Both the position numbers and the translations under genes were made by a program. From assembly GCF_024438035.1 (NCBI RefSeq), contig NZ_JANFQF010000011.1, positions 124,001 to 188,000 of the forward strand: a stretch of DNA of 64,000 bases. Reading direction: 5' to 3'. Source of the DNA: Rhodococcus tibetensis (lineage in GTDB: Bacteria; Actinomycetota; Actinomycetes; Mycobacteriales; Mycobacteriaceae). Of the stretch, positions 16,979 through 26,801 are shown in pieces (the stretch's first letter is position 1; each line of letters opens with the position of its first letter). Under the pieces are notes generated by a model. It was not told the DNA's origin. It did not search any database and worked only from the letters and a program-made list of their open reading frames with translations.

Positions 16979-18787
16979 GTGACTGAGATACTCACCGACG
17001 CCGGAACGCCGCAGCGGGCCGGAAGCACCACCGAGACCGCCCGCGCCCTACGCTCACGCCTCCGGTTCCGTCCCCACCCGGCCGATGTCGCCGCGGTCGC
17101 ATTCTTCGTCTGCCTGGCGGTGTTCGTGCTGGTTCGTCAGTGGAAGCATCTCGGGACCGGCTACCTCATCCGCAGTGGGCAGGACCAAACCATGTGGGAG
17201 TGGTTCTTCGCCGTCGCTGCCCGCTCGGTGGTGCGCCTGGAGAACCCGCTGTCGAGCGACCTTCAGAACTATCCCCTCGGCGTGAACCTCATGGGGAACA
17301 CGGCGATGTTCGGCATCAGCATCCCGCTGGCACCGGTCACCCTCTTGTTCGGTCCCGGTGTCACGTTCACTCTCGCTCTCACGCTGGGACTTTCCGGCAC
17401 GGCCATCGCCTGGTACTGGGTATTCTCCCGGCACGTCGTCGCCTCGCGGTTCGCGGCAGCCGTCGGCGGTGTCGTCTGCGGATTCGCCCCCGCTCTCATC
17501 TCCCACAGCAACGGGCATCCCAACTTCGTCGCCCTGTTCCTGCTTCCATTCATCGCGCTCGGCGTGATCCGGCTCGGCAGTGGAGCTCGTCCGGTACGGG
17601 ACGGCATCGTGCTCGGACTGCTGATCGCGTACCAGATCCTCCTCGGCGAAGAACCACTCCTGATCTACGCACTGGCCTTCGTGGTTTTCGGGCTTGCCTT
17701 CGCAGCGACGCGCCCCCGCGCCGCTGCGGTATCGGTAAGGAAGAGCGTCAAGGGATTCGCGATCGCCGGCGGTGTCGCCCTTTCCCTCGCCGCGCTGCCG
17801 CTGTGGTGGCAGTTCTTCGGTCCGGACAGTTACCGCGCGCTCGAGCACGGTCCGGTCGGCAACGACACCGAAGCGTTCACCGGGTTTCCCACGTCCTCGC
17901 TGGCAGGAGCCCCCGGATCAGCCGAGTTCAGCATGAACGCGACCGAGGAGAACGCGTACTTCGGCTGGCCGCTGCTGATTCTTCTCACGCTGTCGGGACT
18001 GTGGTTGTGGCGGATGCCGCTGGCGCGGGCGGCTACCGTGACCGTGGCGGCGATGGGCGTCTTGTCGCTGGGGTCCTCCCTGACCGTCGGGGGAACGGAT
18101 ACCGGAATTCCGCTGCCCTGGAAATTTGTATCGCATCTTCCCCTGCTCGAATCCGTTCTGGAGTCGCGCTTCGCCATGGGCTGCCTCCCGGCTGCAGCGC
18201 TCCTCCTCGCACTCGGCACCGACCGCGCCCTCGCGTCCGCTCGGGCCGGGGAGCGCACCACCACGCTGCTGTGGATCGGCTGGCTCGCCGTCGCCCTGAT
18301 TCCGCTGGCACCCACACCTCTCGCTGTCGTGCAGCGGGACACCGCGCCCGACTTCTTCGCCGAAGGCACCTGGAAGCAGTACGTCACGGACGGATCGGTG
18401 GTAACCGTGCCGCTCCCGTCACCGGAGAATGCGCGCATGCTGCGCTGGCAGACCGAGCAGGACCTCGCCTTCCCCATCGCCGGGGGATATTTCGTCGGCC
18501 CGGCCGGCAGCGAGGCGAAGGGAAAGTACGGACCGGACGACCGGCCGACCGCGCTGCTGTTGAAATCGGTGCAGAATTCCGGTGAGGTGCCAGACATCGA
18601 CGAGCAGACGCGAAATCAGGCGTTGGCGGACCTACGCTTCTGGAACGCCGACGTCCTCGTACTCCCCCACACGCGCAACGATCGCGTCCTGCGTGAGACG
18701 GTCCGCCTGCTCATAGGCGAGCCGGCGACGCCAGTGGACGGCGTCTGGGTGTGGGACGTCCGAGCCCTGACACCCGAAAGCGGCTAG
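16979..18787 (+). CDS. Polytopic membrane protein, probable GT-C-type glycosyltransferase
   Basis: 602 residues with roughly eleven hydrophobic helices and a soluble C-terminal segment from about 450. The first extracytoplasmic loop (RSGQDQTMWEWFF) holds an acidic residue where GT-C enzymes have their metal/donor motif, followed by NPLSSDLQNYPLGVNLMGNT. This layout fits a lipid-phosphate-sugar-dependent transferase, but I cannot assign a family member or substrate. GTG start with no clear ribosome site. Stop codon shared with the convergent methionine aminopeptidase in CTAG. Confidence 0.6.
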   Translation: MTEILTDAGTPQRAGSTTETARALRSRLRFRPHPADVAAVAFFVCLAVFVLVRQWKHLGTGYLIRSGQDQTMWEWFFAVAARSVVRLENPLSSDLQNYPLGVNLMGNTAMFGISIPLAPVTLLFGPGVTFTLALTLGLSGTAIAWYWVFSRHVVASRFAAAVGGVVCGFAPALISHSNGHPNFVALFLLPFIALGVIRLGSGARPVRDGIVLGLLIAYQILLGEEPLLIYALAFVVFGLAFAATRPRAAAVSVRKSVKGFAIAGGVALSLAALPLWWQFFGPDSYRALEHGPVGNDTEAFTGFPTSSLAGAPGSAEFSMNATEENAYFGWPLLILLTLSGLWLWRMPLARAATVTVAAMGVLSLGSSLTVGGTDTGIPLPWKFVSHLPLLESVLESRFAMGCLPAAALLLALGTDRALASARAGERTTTLLWIGWLAVALIPLAPTPLAVVQRDTAPDFFAEGTWKQYVTDGSVVTVPLPSPENARMLRWQTEQDLAFPIAGGYFVGPAGSEAKGKYGPDDRPTALLLKSVQNSGEVPDIDEQTRNQALADLRFWNADVLVLPHTRNDRVLRETVRLLIGEPATPVDGVWVWDVRALTPESG

Positions 18788-19548
18788 CGCGTCAGCACTT
18801 CCGGCCCGTCCTCGCCTATCGCCACAGTGTGCTCGCTGTGTGCGGCGCGGGCTCCCGTCAGGGTGCGCAGGGTCCATCCGTCGGCATCGTGTCGATAGTC
18901 GTCGCTGCCGTCCGCAATGAGCATCGGTTCGATCGCCAGGACCATTCCCGGTCGCAACAACGGGCCCTTACCCGCGCGGCCCTCGTTGGGCACGTGCGGA
19001 TCTTCGTGCATCTGCCTGCCGATGCCATGTCCGCCGTGATCGGCGAGTATCCCGTAGCCCGCTCCGCGCGCATACAATCCGATGGCCGCACCGATGTCGC
19101 CCAACCGATTTCCGGGACGGGCGGCCGCAATCCCGTGAGCCAGCGCAGCTTCGGTGGCCGCAACGAGTGCGATGTCCGCCAGGTCCGCCGTGCCCACGAT
19201 GAAACTGATGGCGGCGTCACCACACCATCCGGCAAGCCGGGCCCCGCAATCGATGCTGACCAGATCGCCGGGCCGGAGTCGATACGGCCCCGGAATGCCG
19301 TGGACCACAGCATCATTCACACTGGTGCAGAGAGAGCCGGGGAAAGCGGACGGTGCCCAACTCGGGTGATAGTTGCGGAACAGCGGCACTGCTCCCGACT
19401 CGAGGATCAGATCGGTGGCCAGGGCGTCGAGGTCGAGCAGGCTCACCCCCACCGCAGCCGCCTCACGCACCGCGGCCAGTGTCGCAGCAACCACCTGCCC
19501 CGCCGCGCGCATCGCCTGCACTTCGGCTGCTGTCTTCAGCTCGACCAC
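18784..19548 (-). CDS. map: Methionine aminopeptidase, type I
   Basis: Removes N-terminal methionine from new proteins; dinuclear metal enzyme. The 254 residues contain all ligands: Asp100, Asp111, His174, Glu207 and Glu239, with substrate-binding His83. No N-terminal extension, so type Ia-like. GTG start 19548. It is transcribed divergently from a small HTH gene over a 51-base region holding a perfect palindrome. Rhodococci normally carry further copies elsewhere, so this one may not be the essential gene. Confidence 0.93.
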   Translation of the reverse strand: MVELKTAAEVQAMRAAGQVVAATLAAVREAAAVGVSLLDLDALATDLILESGAVPLFRNYHPSWAPSAFPGSLCTSVNDAVVHGIPGPYRLRPGDLVSIDCGARLAGWCGDAAISFIVGTADLADIALVAATEAALAHGIAAARPGNRLGDIGAAIGLYARGAGYGILADHGGHGIGRQMHEDPHVPNEGRAGKGPLLRPGMVLAIEPMLIADGSDDYRHDADGWTLRTLTGARAAHSEHTVAIGEDGPEVLTR

Positions 19549-19570
19549 GACCCACCCTTACCTGTTTCCA

Positions 19571-19599
19571 ATTTTTATACCGGTATTACTATATGGCAC
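19571..19599. promoter_or_regulatory. Divergent map/HTH promoter with palindromic operator
   Basis: AT-rich island in GC-rich DNA. ATACCGGTAT (19577-19586) is a perfect palindrome. TATACC (19576-19581) could be the -10 of the HTH gene and TATAGT on the minus strand (19588-19593) the -10 of map. An operator overlapping both promoters next to a HTH gene suggests autoregulation; this is inference. Confidence 0.5.
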
Positions 19600-19869
19600 A
19601 TGGTGCGTGTGCCGTTGACAGCCGAGGAACTCGAACGCGGGCAGAAGCTGGGCGAACTCCTGCGCGCCACCCGGGGAGACAGAAGCATGGCCACCGTCGC
19701 GCTCGACGCAGGCATTTCGGTCGAAACTCTGCGCAAGATCGAGACCGGGCGCATCGCCACTCCCGCATTCTTCACCATCGCAGCAGTGGCCCGGGTCCTC
19801 GGCCTGTCGCTCGACGAGGTGGCCGAGTCCCTCACCCCCGTCGTGACCGGAAAAGCGGCAGCATCCTGA
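19600..19869 (+). CDS. XRE-family HTH regulator
   Basis: 89-residue Cro/C1-type DNA-binding protein. The HTH lies at about residues 28-50 (MATVALDAGISVETLRKIE) followed by ATPAFFTIAAVARVLGLSLDEVAESL. There is no ligand domain. ATG 19600 has no ribosome site and lies about 20 bases from the candidate -10, so the mRNA may be nearly leaderless; GTG 19603 is an alternative. Probably represses itself and perhaps the divergent map. Confidence 0.8.
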   Translation: MVRVPLTAEELERGQKLGELLRATRGDRSMATVALDAGISVETLRKIETGRIATPAFFTIAAVARVLGLSLDEVAESLTPVVTGKAAAS

Positions 19870-19945
19870 CGCCCGTCAGCTCAATCCGTGCGAGTTGCCT
19901 CCGGCGCCCGGCACACCCACACGGGGCAACGCCTAACATCGTCGT

Positions 19946-22900
19946 GTGCCGTCCGATGTAGCAGAGAAGCCCGTGCGTTCGCCGTCAGAGCGGCAGCCGC
20001 TGCCCGACATTCGAAGCATCCGCACTTCCCGGCTCATCGCGATCGTCACCGGCCTGCTCGGTTTCGTGCTCGCACTCGCCACTCCCTTGCTGCCGGTCGA
20101 GCAGGACACTGCCTCGATCGCCTGGCCGCAGAACGGCGTCCTCGAGAGCGTCGACGCCCCGCTGGTGTCCTACGCGCCGCTGAACATGCAGGTCTCCGTG
20201 CCCTGTTCGGCGTTGGCGCAGCTCGGCGGGGGCGGTGGCACCCTCGTGTCCACCCTGCCGAACGGGGCGCCCGACTTCGACAAGGCCGGTCTGGTGGTGC
20301 GGGCGGGAGCCGACGGCACGGTCGACGTCATCGCCCGTGGCAGCACACTGATCTCCGCGGCCCCCGCCGACGTGCAGGGTTGCGACACAATCTCCGTTAC
20401 CTCCGATTACCAGCGCACATCCGCCGAGGTGACCGGTACCGCGGAACCCGTCACAGGGTCGATCGAGGGCGATGCCCGCCCGCAGCTGGTCGGCATCTTC
20501 ACCGACCTGCGCGGCGACACCCCGGCCGGATTGAACGTGCACGTCGACCTCGACTCCCGGTTCTCGTCCAGCCCGACTCTGCTGAAGCTGCTCGCGATGA
20601 TCGTGTGCGTCCTCGCAACCCTGGCGTCGCTGTACGCGCTGCACCGGGTGGACGGCATCGACGGCCGACGCGCCCGCCGCTTCCTGCCCGCGCACTGGTG
20701 GAAGTTCACGGGCGTCGACGCCGTGGTGATCGGGACGTTGCTGCTGTGGCACGTGGTCGGCGCCAACACTTCCGACGACGGCTACCTGCTGGGCATGGCC
20801 CGGGTGTCCGAGCATTCGGGTTACATGGCCAACTACTTCCGCTGGTTCGGTGTACCGGAAGCACCGTTCGGCTGGTCGTACGAGCTTCTCGCGGCCCTTG
20901 CCAAGGTGAGCACGGCGAGCATGTGGATGCGACTGCCCACCCTCCTTGCGGCACTGCTCTGCTGGATGGTGATCAGCCGCGAAGTCATACCACGACTCGG
21001 TGTCGCGGTGCGGCGCAACCGAACTGCCCTCTGGACGGGCGGGCTCGTCTTCCTGGCGTTCTGGCTGCCCTACGACAACGGCCTGCGCCCCGAACCCGTG
21101 ATCGCGCTCGGCGCCCTGCTCACCTGGTGTTCTATCGAACGCGCCATTGCCACCGGACGGCTGCTTCCCGGCGCGGTGGCCGTGCTGATCGCAGCCTTCT
21201 CCCTCGCCGCGGGTCCGTCCGGTCTGATCTGCATCGCCGCGCTCATCGCGGGTGCGAGGCCGATCCTGCAGATTGTGATCGCGCGGGGTCACCGCGTCGG
21301 ATTCGCGTCGCAGATCCTCCCCGTTCTCGCCGCGGGCACCGTCGTGCTCGTCGCCGTCTTCGCCGATCAGACACTCGCGACCGTGCTCGAGTCGACTCGT
21401 GTGCGGACAGCCGTGGGCCCCAACGTGGCCTGGTTCGACGAGCGGGTGCGCTGGGACGCGCTGCTCGGCATCTCCCCCGACGGCTCGCTCGCACGCCGGT
21501 TCGGTGTGTTCGTCATGCTGCTCTGTGTCGTCCTCTGCGTGATGCTGATTCTGCGCAAGGGCAAGGTGCCGGGCACGGCGATCGGCCCGTCACGCCGCAT
21601 CCTCGGCATCGTTTTCGCATCGCTCCTGCTCATGATGTTCACGCCCACCAAGTGGACCCATCACTTCGGTGTGTACGCCGGGCTGGCCGGATCGGTAGCC
21701 GTACTCGCTGCGGTCGGGGTCGGAGCCAGAAGCATCCGCTCCAAACGCAACCGCACCCTGTTCGCCGCGGGCATCCTCTTCATCCTCGCCGTCGCCTTCA
21801 CGGGATCCAACGGCTGGTGGTACGTCTCGAGCTACGGAGTCCCGTGGTGGGACAAGCCGCCGATGATCGCGGGCAAGGGCTTCTCCACCCTCTTCCTCGG
21901 CCTCACCGTGCTCGCCTTGCTTCTCGCCGCCTGGTACCACGTCCGGGAGCCGTACGGAAAGGATGTCGGGCCGAACGGGAAACGTGCGCGTGCGCTGGCT
22001 CCGTCACCACTCACCATCGCTGCCGGGGCCGTGGTCCTGTTCGAGGTGCTGTCCCTGCTCAAGGGAGTGGTCGCGCAGTACCCCGGCTACTCCATCGGGA
22101 AGGCGAACATCGAGTCGTTGACCGGCGGCACCTGCGCCCTCGCCGACGAGGTGCTGGTGGAGACCGATCCCAACGCGGCCCTCTTGCGTCCGCTGGCTCC
22201 GATCACCGACCCCGACGGTGCCGGCGCCTTCGCTGCCACCACGGCCGACGGGTTCACCGCCAACGGCATCGCCCGCGACCTCACCGCCGACTCCGAGAAG
22301 ATCAGCAAGGGCGGGGCCAACACCGTCGACACGGACACCGACGAGACCACCACCGGTACCAGCTCCGGTACCGGCGGCGGCACCGAGGCCACCGCGGGCG
22401 TCAACGGCAGCACCGTCACGCTGCCGTTCGGTCTCGACCCCGCCCGCACGCCCGTCCTCGGTAGCTACCAGACCGGGGAGCAGAAGCCTGCCGCGCTGAC
22501 CACGGGGTGGTACGGCCTTCCCGAGCGCACCGACGACGCACCGATCGTGACCCTCTCCGCCGCCGGGCGCATCCGGTCGGTCGACGCCGATGGCGTCGTC
22601 ACTCCCGGGCAGGTGCTGAGGGTGGAGTACGGCTCCACCGGTCCCGACGGGGCCGTCACCACGCTCGGTAGCATCGATCCCATCGACATCGGACCGTCGC
22701 CGTCCTGGCGGAACCTGCGTGTCCCGCTCGAGTTGCTGCCTGCCGACGCGAATGCCGTGCGGCTCGTGGCCGATGATCCCGACACCGACCCCGACCAGTG
22801 GCTCGCCGTCACCCCACCCCGGGTGCCGAAGATGCAGACACTGCAGACTGTGGTCGGCTCCACCGACCCGGTGCTGCTGGACTGGGCAGTCGGGCTCGCC

Positions 22901-23212
22901 TTCCCCTGCCAGCGCCCCTTCGACCACCGGTACGGCGTCGCCGAGGTACCGCAGTGGCGGGTTCTGCCCGACCGCATCGGCGCCGAGTCCACGAACGCCT
23001 GGCAGGACAGGATCGGCGGTGGCCCGCTGGGGTGGACCGACCAGCTCCTGTCGGCGAGCACCCTCGCTACTTACCTGTCGAACGACTGGGACCGTGACTG
23101 GGGGTCCCTCGAGCGGTTCACTCCTCGTGACGGTGGTGCGACGCCGGCACAGGTGGAGTCGGAGCAGGTCACCCGGTCCGGTACCTGGTCGGCGGGACCG
23201 GTTCGCTACTGA
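19946..23212 (+). CDS. embC: Arabinosyltransferase, EmbC-like
   Basis: GT53 membrane arabinosyltransferase using decaprenyl-phosphoryl-arabinose; 1088 residues. N-terminal helix (ALATPLLPVEQ), catalytic pair Asp277/Asp278 in NTSDDGY, Met284 matching the EmbB306 ethambutol position, FTPTKWTHHFG loop motif, and a C-terminal carbohydrate-binding part from about residue 700. The central and C-terminal segments (SPDGSLARRF, FPCQRPFDHRYGV, LPDRIGAES) resemble M. tuberculosis EmbC rather than EmbB. EmbC makes lipoarabinomannan arabinan in mycobacteria; with only two Emb proteins here, tasks may be shared differently. GTG start. Confidence 0.85.
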   Translation: MPSDVAEKPVRSPSERQPLPDIRSIRTSRLIAIVTGLLGFVLALATPLLPVEQDTASIAWPQNGVLESVDAPLVSYAPLNMQVSVPCSALAQLGGGGGTLVSTLPNGAPDFDKAGLVVRAGADGTVDVIARGSTLISAAPADVQGCDTISVTSDYQRTSAEVTGTAEPVTGSIEGDARPQLVGIFTDLRGDTPAGLNVHVDLDSRFSSSPTLLKLLAMIVCVLATLASLYALHRVDGIDGRRARRFLPAHWWKFTGVDAVVIGTLLLWHVVGANTSDDGYLLGMARVSEHSGYMANYFRWFGVPEAPFGWSYELLAALAKVSTASMWMRLPTLLAALLCWMVISREVIPRLGVAVRRNRTALWTGGLVFLAFWLPYDNGLRPEPVIALGALLTWCSIERAIATGRLLPGAVAVLIAAFSLAAGPSGLICIAALIAGARPILQIVIARGHRVGFASQILPVLAAGTVVLVAVFADQTLATVLESTRVRTAVGPNVAWFDERVRWDALLGISPDGSLARRFGVFVMLLCVVLCVMLILRKGKVPGTAIGPSRRILGIVFASLLLMMFTPTKWTHHFGVYAGLAGSVAVLAAVGVGARSIRSKRNRTLFAAGILFILAVAFTGSNGWWYVSSYGVPWWDKPPMIAGKGFSTLFLGLTVLALLLAAWYHVREPYGKDVGPNGKRARALAPSPLTIAAGAVVLFEVLSLLKGVVAQYPGYSIGKANIESLTGGTCALADEVLVETDPNAALLRPLAPITDPDGAGAFAATTADGFTANGIARDLTADSEKISKGGANTVDTDTDETTTGTSSGTGGGTEATAGVNGSTVTLPFGLDPARTPVLGSYQTGEQKPAALTTGWYGLPERTDDAPIVTLSAAGRIRSVDADGVVTPGQVLRVEYGSTGPDGAVTTLGSIDPIDIGPSPSWRNLRVPLELLPADANAVRLVADDPDTDPDQWLAVTPPRVPKMQTLQTVVGSTDPVLLDWAVGLAFPCQRPFDHRYGVAEVPQWRVLPDRIGAESTNAWQDRIGGGPLGWTDQLLSASTLATYLSNDWDRDWGSLERFTPRDGGATPAQVESEQVTRSGTWSAGPVRY

Positions 23213-23267
23213 GTTCCACTCTCCTTACCGACGGGTAGGTTCGCCCGTGGCGTTGGGAACCGCGGAT

Positions 23268-26200
23268 ATGACTCCTCAGGTTCCTGACATACCATCGACA
23301 ACCGTGCCCGACGCCGTGACAATCCCTGTGTCCGAAACCGCAGCCACTCCGCCGCCTGCCCGGCAGGACCGGCGGAGCGAGTACCGGACCGCTCGCCTGG
23401 TCGCCATCGTCACCGGCCTCATCGGGCTCGTGCTGGCGTTGGCCACCCCCTTCATGCCGGTGGAGCAGAGCACCGCAACGGTCAACTGGCCGGAGAACGG
23501 CGTGGTCAGCGACCTCGAGGCACCGTTGATGTCGCAGGTGCCGGTCGATCTGTCGGCCACGATCCCGTGTTCCGCGGTCGCGGGACTGCCCGAGCGTGGC
23601 GGGATCCTGCTCTCGACAGCACCCGCGCAGGGTGACGGCGCCGCGTTGAACGCCATGTTCGTGCGCGTGTCGGACAAGTCCGTCGACGTCCTCGACCGCA
23701 ACGTCACCATCGCGACGGCACCGCGCGAACAGGTGCAGTCGGGCGCCTGCACGGAGATCCGCATCACGTCCGACATCGACACGACCTCGGCGGAGTTCGT
23801 CGGGCTGAGAACCCCCGCCGGGGCTCCCATCGCCGGACAGCTGACCGGTGACCTGCGACCGCAGGTGGTGGGGGTCTTCAGTGACCTCCGGAACGGCGCG
23901 GCCCCGGCCGGCCTCTCGTTCACGATGGACATCGATTCCCGGTTCTCGTCGAGCCCCACCCTCATCAAGCTCGTCGCGATGATCGTGGCCCTCCTCACCA
24001 CCGCCATCGCCATGATCGCCCTCGGCCGACTCGACGGCACGGACGGACGTGGGCACCGCAACTTCCTGCCGTCGCACTGGTGGAAGTTCACCGGCCTCGA
24101 CACGCTCGTCGTCGGCACCCTCGTCCTCTGGCACTTCATCGGTGCCAACACCTCGGACGACGGATATCTGCTCACCATGGCGCGGGTGTCCGACCACGCC
24201 GGTTACATGGCCAACTATTTCCGCTGGTTCGGTGTCCCCGAGGCCCCGTTCGGCTGGTACTACGACGTCCTGGCGGCCATGGCCAAGATCTCGACGGCCA
24301 GTCCGTTCATCCGGCTGCCCGCACTGATCGCCGGAATTCTTTGCTGGATGGTGATCAGCCGCGAGGTGGCACCTCGCCTCGGCCGCTCCGTGCGCCGCAA
24401 CAAGGTGGCACTGTGGACCGGGGGCCTCGTCTTCCTCGCGTTCTGGCTGCCCTACAACAACGGCCTGCGCCCCGAACCCATCGTGGCACTCGGCGCGCTG
24501 CTCACCTGGTGCTCCATCGAGCGCGCGATCGCGACCGGACGGCTCCTGCCCGCGGCCGTTGCCGTGCTGATCGGTGCGTTCACACTTGCGGCCGCCCCGA
24601 CGGGTCTGATGTGTGTGGCTGCCCTCCTCGCCGGTACCCGTCCGCTGGTTCGCATCATCGTCAAACGTCACCGGCAGTTGGGCACGCTGCCGTTGCTGGC
24701 GCCGATCGCCGCCGCCGGCACCGTCGTCCTGGTGGTGGTGTTCGCCGATCAGACCCTGGCGACCGTCCTCGAAGCCACCCGGGTGCGCACTCTCATCGGA
24801 CCGAACCTGGAGTGGTACAAGGACTTCCTGCGCTACTACTACCTGTTCGTGCCGACCGTCGACGGATCCGTCGCTCGCCGGTTCGCGTTCCTCACCATGA
24901 TCCTGTGCCTGCTCACCACCCTGTTCATCCTGTTGCGGCGCAGGCGGATTCCCGGTGCGGCCACCGGACCGTCGTGGCGCCTGCTCGGAGTGGTGTTCGG
25001 AACGATCTTCTTCATGATGTTCAACCCCACCAAGTGGACCCACCACTTCGGGGCATACGCAGGCATCGCCGGTTCGCTCGCCGCACTCACTGCTGTCGCG
25101 GTGTCGGCGTCCGCGCTGCGGTCGCGTCGCAACCGCACCATCTTCCTCGCCGGACTGCTGTTGATGCTCGCACTGACCTTCGCCGGCATCAACGGATACT
25201 GGTACGTCTCGAGCTTCGGGGTGCCGTGGTTCGACAAGACGGTGTCGCTGGGTGGTCGCGAATCCAACACCCTCTTCCTCGTCCTGTTCGGTCTCGCGGT
25301 GGCACTCGCCGCCTGGCAGTACCTGCGTGAAGGCTTCGCCGCGCCGCCCGTCCGGCCCAACACAGAAAAGGGCAGGCGCATCAGGAAGTTCGCTGCCGCA
25401 CCGCTCACCGTCATTGCCGGGGTCATGGTGCTGTTCGAGGTGGTCTCCCTCCTCAAGGGCGCGGTGTCCCAATACCCGGCGTACTCGCTGGCACGATCCA
25501 ACTTCGACTCCGTTGCCGGTCAGACGTGCGGCCTTGCCGAGGACGTCCTCGTCGAAGGCGACACCAACGGCGGCAATCTCGCACCCATCCCCGACCCCAC
25601 GACGCCACTGGCCGACCCCGCCGATCCACTCGGTGGTGCCGCGCCCACCGGCTTCTCCCCCAACGGTGTGCCCTCCGATCTCACCGCCGATTACGTCGAG
25701 GTCAAACAGGGCATGGGCAACACCGACAACCAGAGCGTCGGCCCCAGCTTCGAGACCGGCGGCAGCGCCGGCACCAGCGGCGGCACCGGACGCACCGGCG
25801 TCAACGGCAGCACCGCCAAGCTTCCGTTCGGACTCGACCCCAGCACCACCCCGGTCATGGGCAGCTACCAGGAAGGCGTCCAGGAACCGGCCACATTGTC
25901 GTCCAGCTGGTACGCACTTCCCGAGCGCAGCGAGAAGTCCCCGCTCGTCGTCATGTCGGCCGCGGGACGTATCTGGTCAGTCGACCCGACGGGCGCCACC
26001 ACCTACGGGCAGTCCCTCCTCGTCGAGTACGGCAAGCGTCAGCCCGACGGCACCGTGCAGATCCAGGGCACCTACCTGCCCAAGGACATCGGGCCCGCGC
26101 CGTCGTGGCGGAATCTGCGGGTCCCCATCGACGAACTCGCACCCGACACCGACGCGGTCCGGATCATCGCGAACGATCCGAACCTCACCGGCGATCAGTG

Positions 26201-26627
26201 GCTCGCGTTCACCCCGCCTCGGGTTCCGACGCTCGACACGCTCAACTCGACGATCGGCAGCACGCAGCCGGTTCTCCTCGACTGGGCCGTGGGGCTTCAA
26301 TTCCCTTGCCAGCGACCGTTCGACCACCAGAACGGGGTCGCGGAGATGCCGAACTACCGCATCCTCCCCGACCGGCCACTCGCCGTCAGCTCCACCGACA
26401 CCTGGCAGTCCGCCGAAAACGGTGGCCCGCTAGGGTTCACCGAACTGCTGGCAGGCGCCACCGCCATCCCCACCTACATGCGGGACGACTGGGGTCGCGA
26501 CTGGGGCTCGCTCGAGCGTTTCGACCGGTACTACCCGGACGCCACCGCAGCCAACGTCGACGCCGCCACCAGCACCAGGTCCGGACTGTGGTCGCCCGGC
26601 ACCCTGCGGGTGTACGACAGCCCGTAG
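23268..26627 (+). CDS. embB: Arabinosyltransferase, EmbB-like
   Basis: Second GT53 enzyme, 1119 residues, 55 bases after the first. Asp297/Asp298 in NTSDDGY and Met304 at the EmbB306 position are kept. RYYYLFVPTVDGS, VVFADQTLATVLEATRVR and the ending TRSGLWSPGTLR match M. tuberculosis EmbB. The HHFG loop reads FNPTKW rather than FTPTKW. In EmbB this enzyme, with EmbA, forms the branched arabinan terminus that bears mycolates. ATG 23268 is used; GTG 23303 is a possible later start. A long hairpin follows the stop. Confidence 0.85.
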   Translation: MTPQVPDIPSTTVPDAVTIPVSETAATPPPARQDRRSEYRTARLVAIVTGLIGLVLALATPFMPVEQSTATVNWPENGVVSDLEAPLMSQVPVDLSATIPCSAVAGLPERGGILLSTAPAQGDGAALNAMFVRVSDKSVDVLDRNVTIATAPREQVQSGACTEIRITSDIDTTSAEFVGLRTPAGAPIAGQLTGDLRPQVVGVFSDLRNGAAPAGLSFTMDIDSRFSSSPTLIKLVAMIVALLTTAIAMIALGRLDGTDGRGHRNFLPSHWWKFTGLDTLVVGTLVLWHFIGANTSDDGYLLTMARVSDHAGYMANYFRWFGVPEAPFGWYYDVLAAMAKISTASPFIRLPALIAGILCWMVISREVAPRLGRSVRRNKVALWTGGLVFLAFWLPYNNGLRPEPIVALGALLTWCSIERAIATGRLLPAAVAVLIGAFTLAAAPTGLMCVAALLAGTRPLVRIIVKRHRQLGTLPLLAPIAAAGTVVLVVVFADQTLATVLEATRVRTLIGPNLEWYKDFLRYYYLFVPTVDGSVARRFAFLTMILCLLTTLFILLRRRRIPGAATGPSWRLLGVVFGTIFFMMFNPTKWTHHFGAYAGIAGSLAALTAVAVSASALRSRRNRTIFLAGLLLMLALTFAGINGYWYVSSFGVPWFDKTVSLGGRESNTLFLVLFGLAVALAAWQYLREGFAAPPVRPNTEKGRRIRKFAAAPLTVIAGVMVLFEVVSLLKGAVSQYPAYSLARSNFDSVAGQTCGLAEDVLVEGDTNGGNLAPIPDPTTPLADPADPLGGAAPTGFSPNGVPSDLTADYVEVKQGMGNTDNQSVGPSFETGGSAGTSGGTGRTGVNGSTAKLPFGLDPSTTPVMGSYQEGVQEPATLSSSWYALPERSEKSPLVVMSAAGRIWSVDPTGATTYGQSLLVEYGKRQPDGTVQIQGTYLPKDIGPAPSWRNLRVPIDELAPDTDAVRIIANDPNLTGDQWLAFTPPRVPTLDTLNSTIGSTQPVLLDWAVGLQFPCQRPFDHQNGVAEMPNYRILPDRPLAVSSTDTWQSAENGGPLGFTELLAGATAIPTYMRDDWGRDWGSLERFDRYYPDATAANVDAATSTRSGLWSPGTLRVYDSP

Positions 26628-26646
26628 CCCCTCTCCTGCGTTGATT

Positions 26647-26697
26647 CGACCGATGTCACACGGGTGCAGTTCGGCTGCGCGCGTGTGACATCGGTCG
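26647..26697 (+). terminator. 16-bp perfect hairpin after embB
   Basis: Arms 26647-26662 and 26682-26697 are fully complementary; the loop is 19 bases. It starts 19 bases after the embB stop. No T-tract. The long loop is unusual for an intrinsic terminator, so a protein site is an alternative. Confidence 0.6.
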
Positions 26698-26801
26698 TTC
26701 GGGGCAGTCCACCTCGGCGTGGGTTATCCACAACTTCCGGTTCATCCACAGGCCAATGTGCCACCTCCACGTTCCCGGCCGAGTGCCCGAGGACTCACGG
26801 C

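Noticed and set aside
24151-24180. Thr before the Met306-equivalent in the EmbB-like protein as an ethambutol-resistance change
   Set aside because: Mycobacterial EmbC naturally has Thr there, as I recall, so it is paralogue variation.
26647-26697. Inverted repeat as insertion-sequence ends
   Set aside because: Arms are 16 bp with a 19-base loop and no transposase or target duplication; position after embB fits a transcript end.
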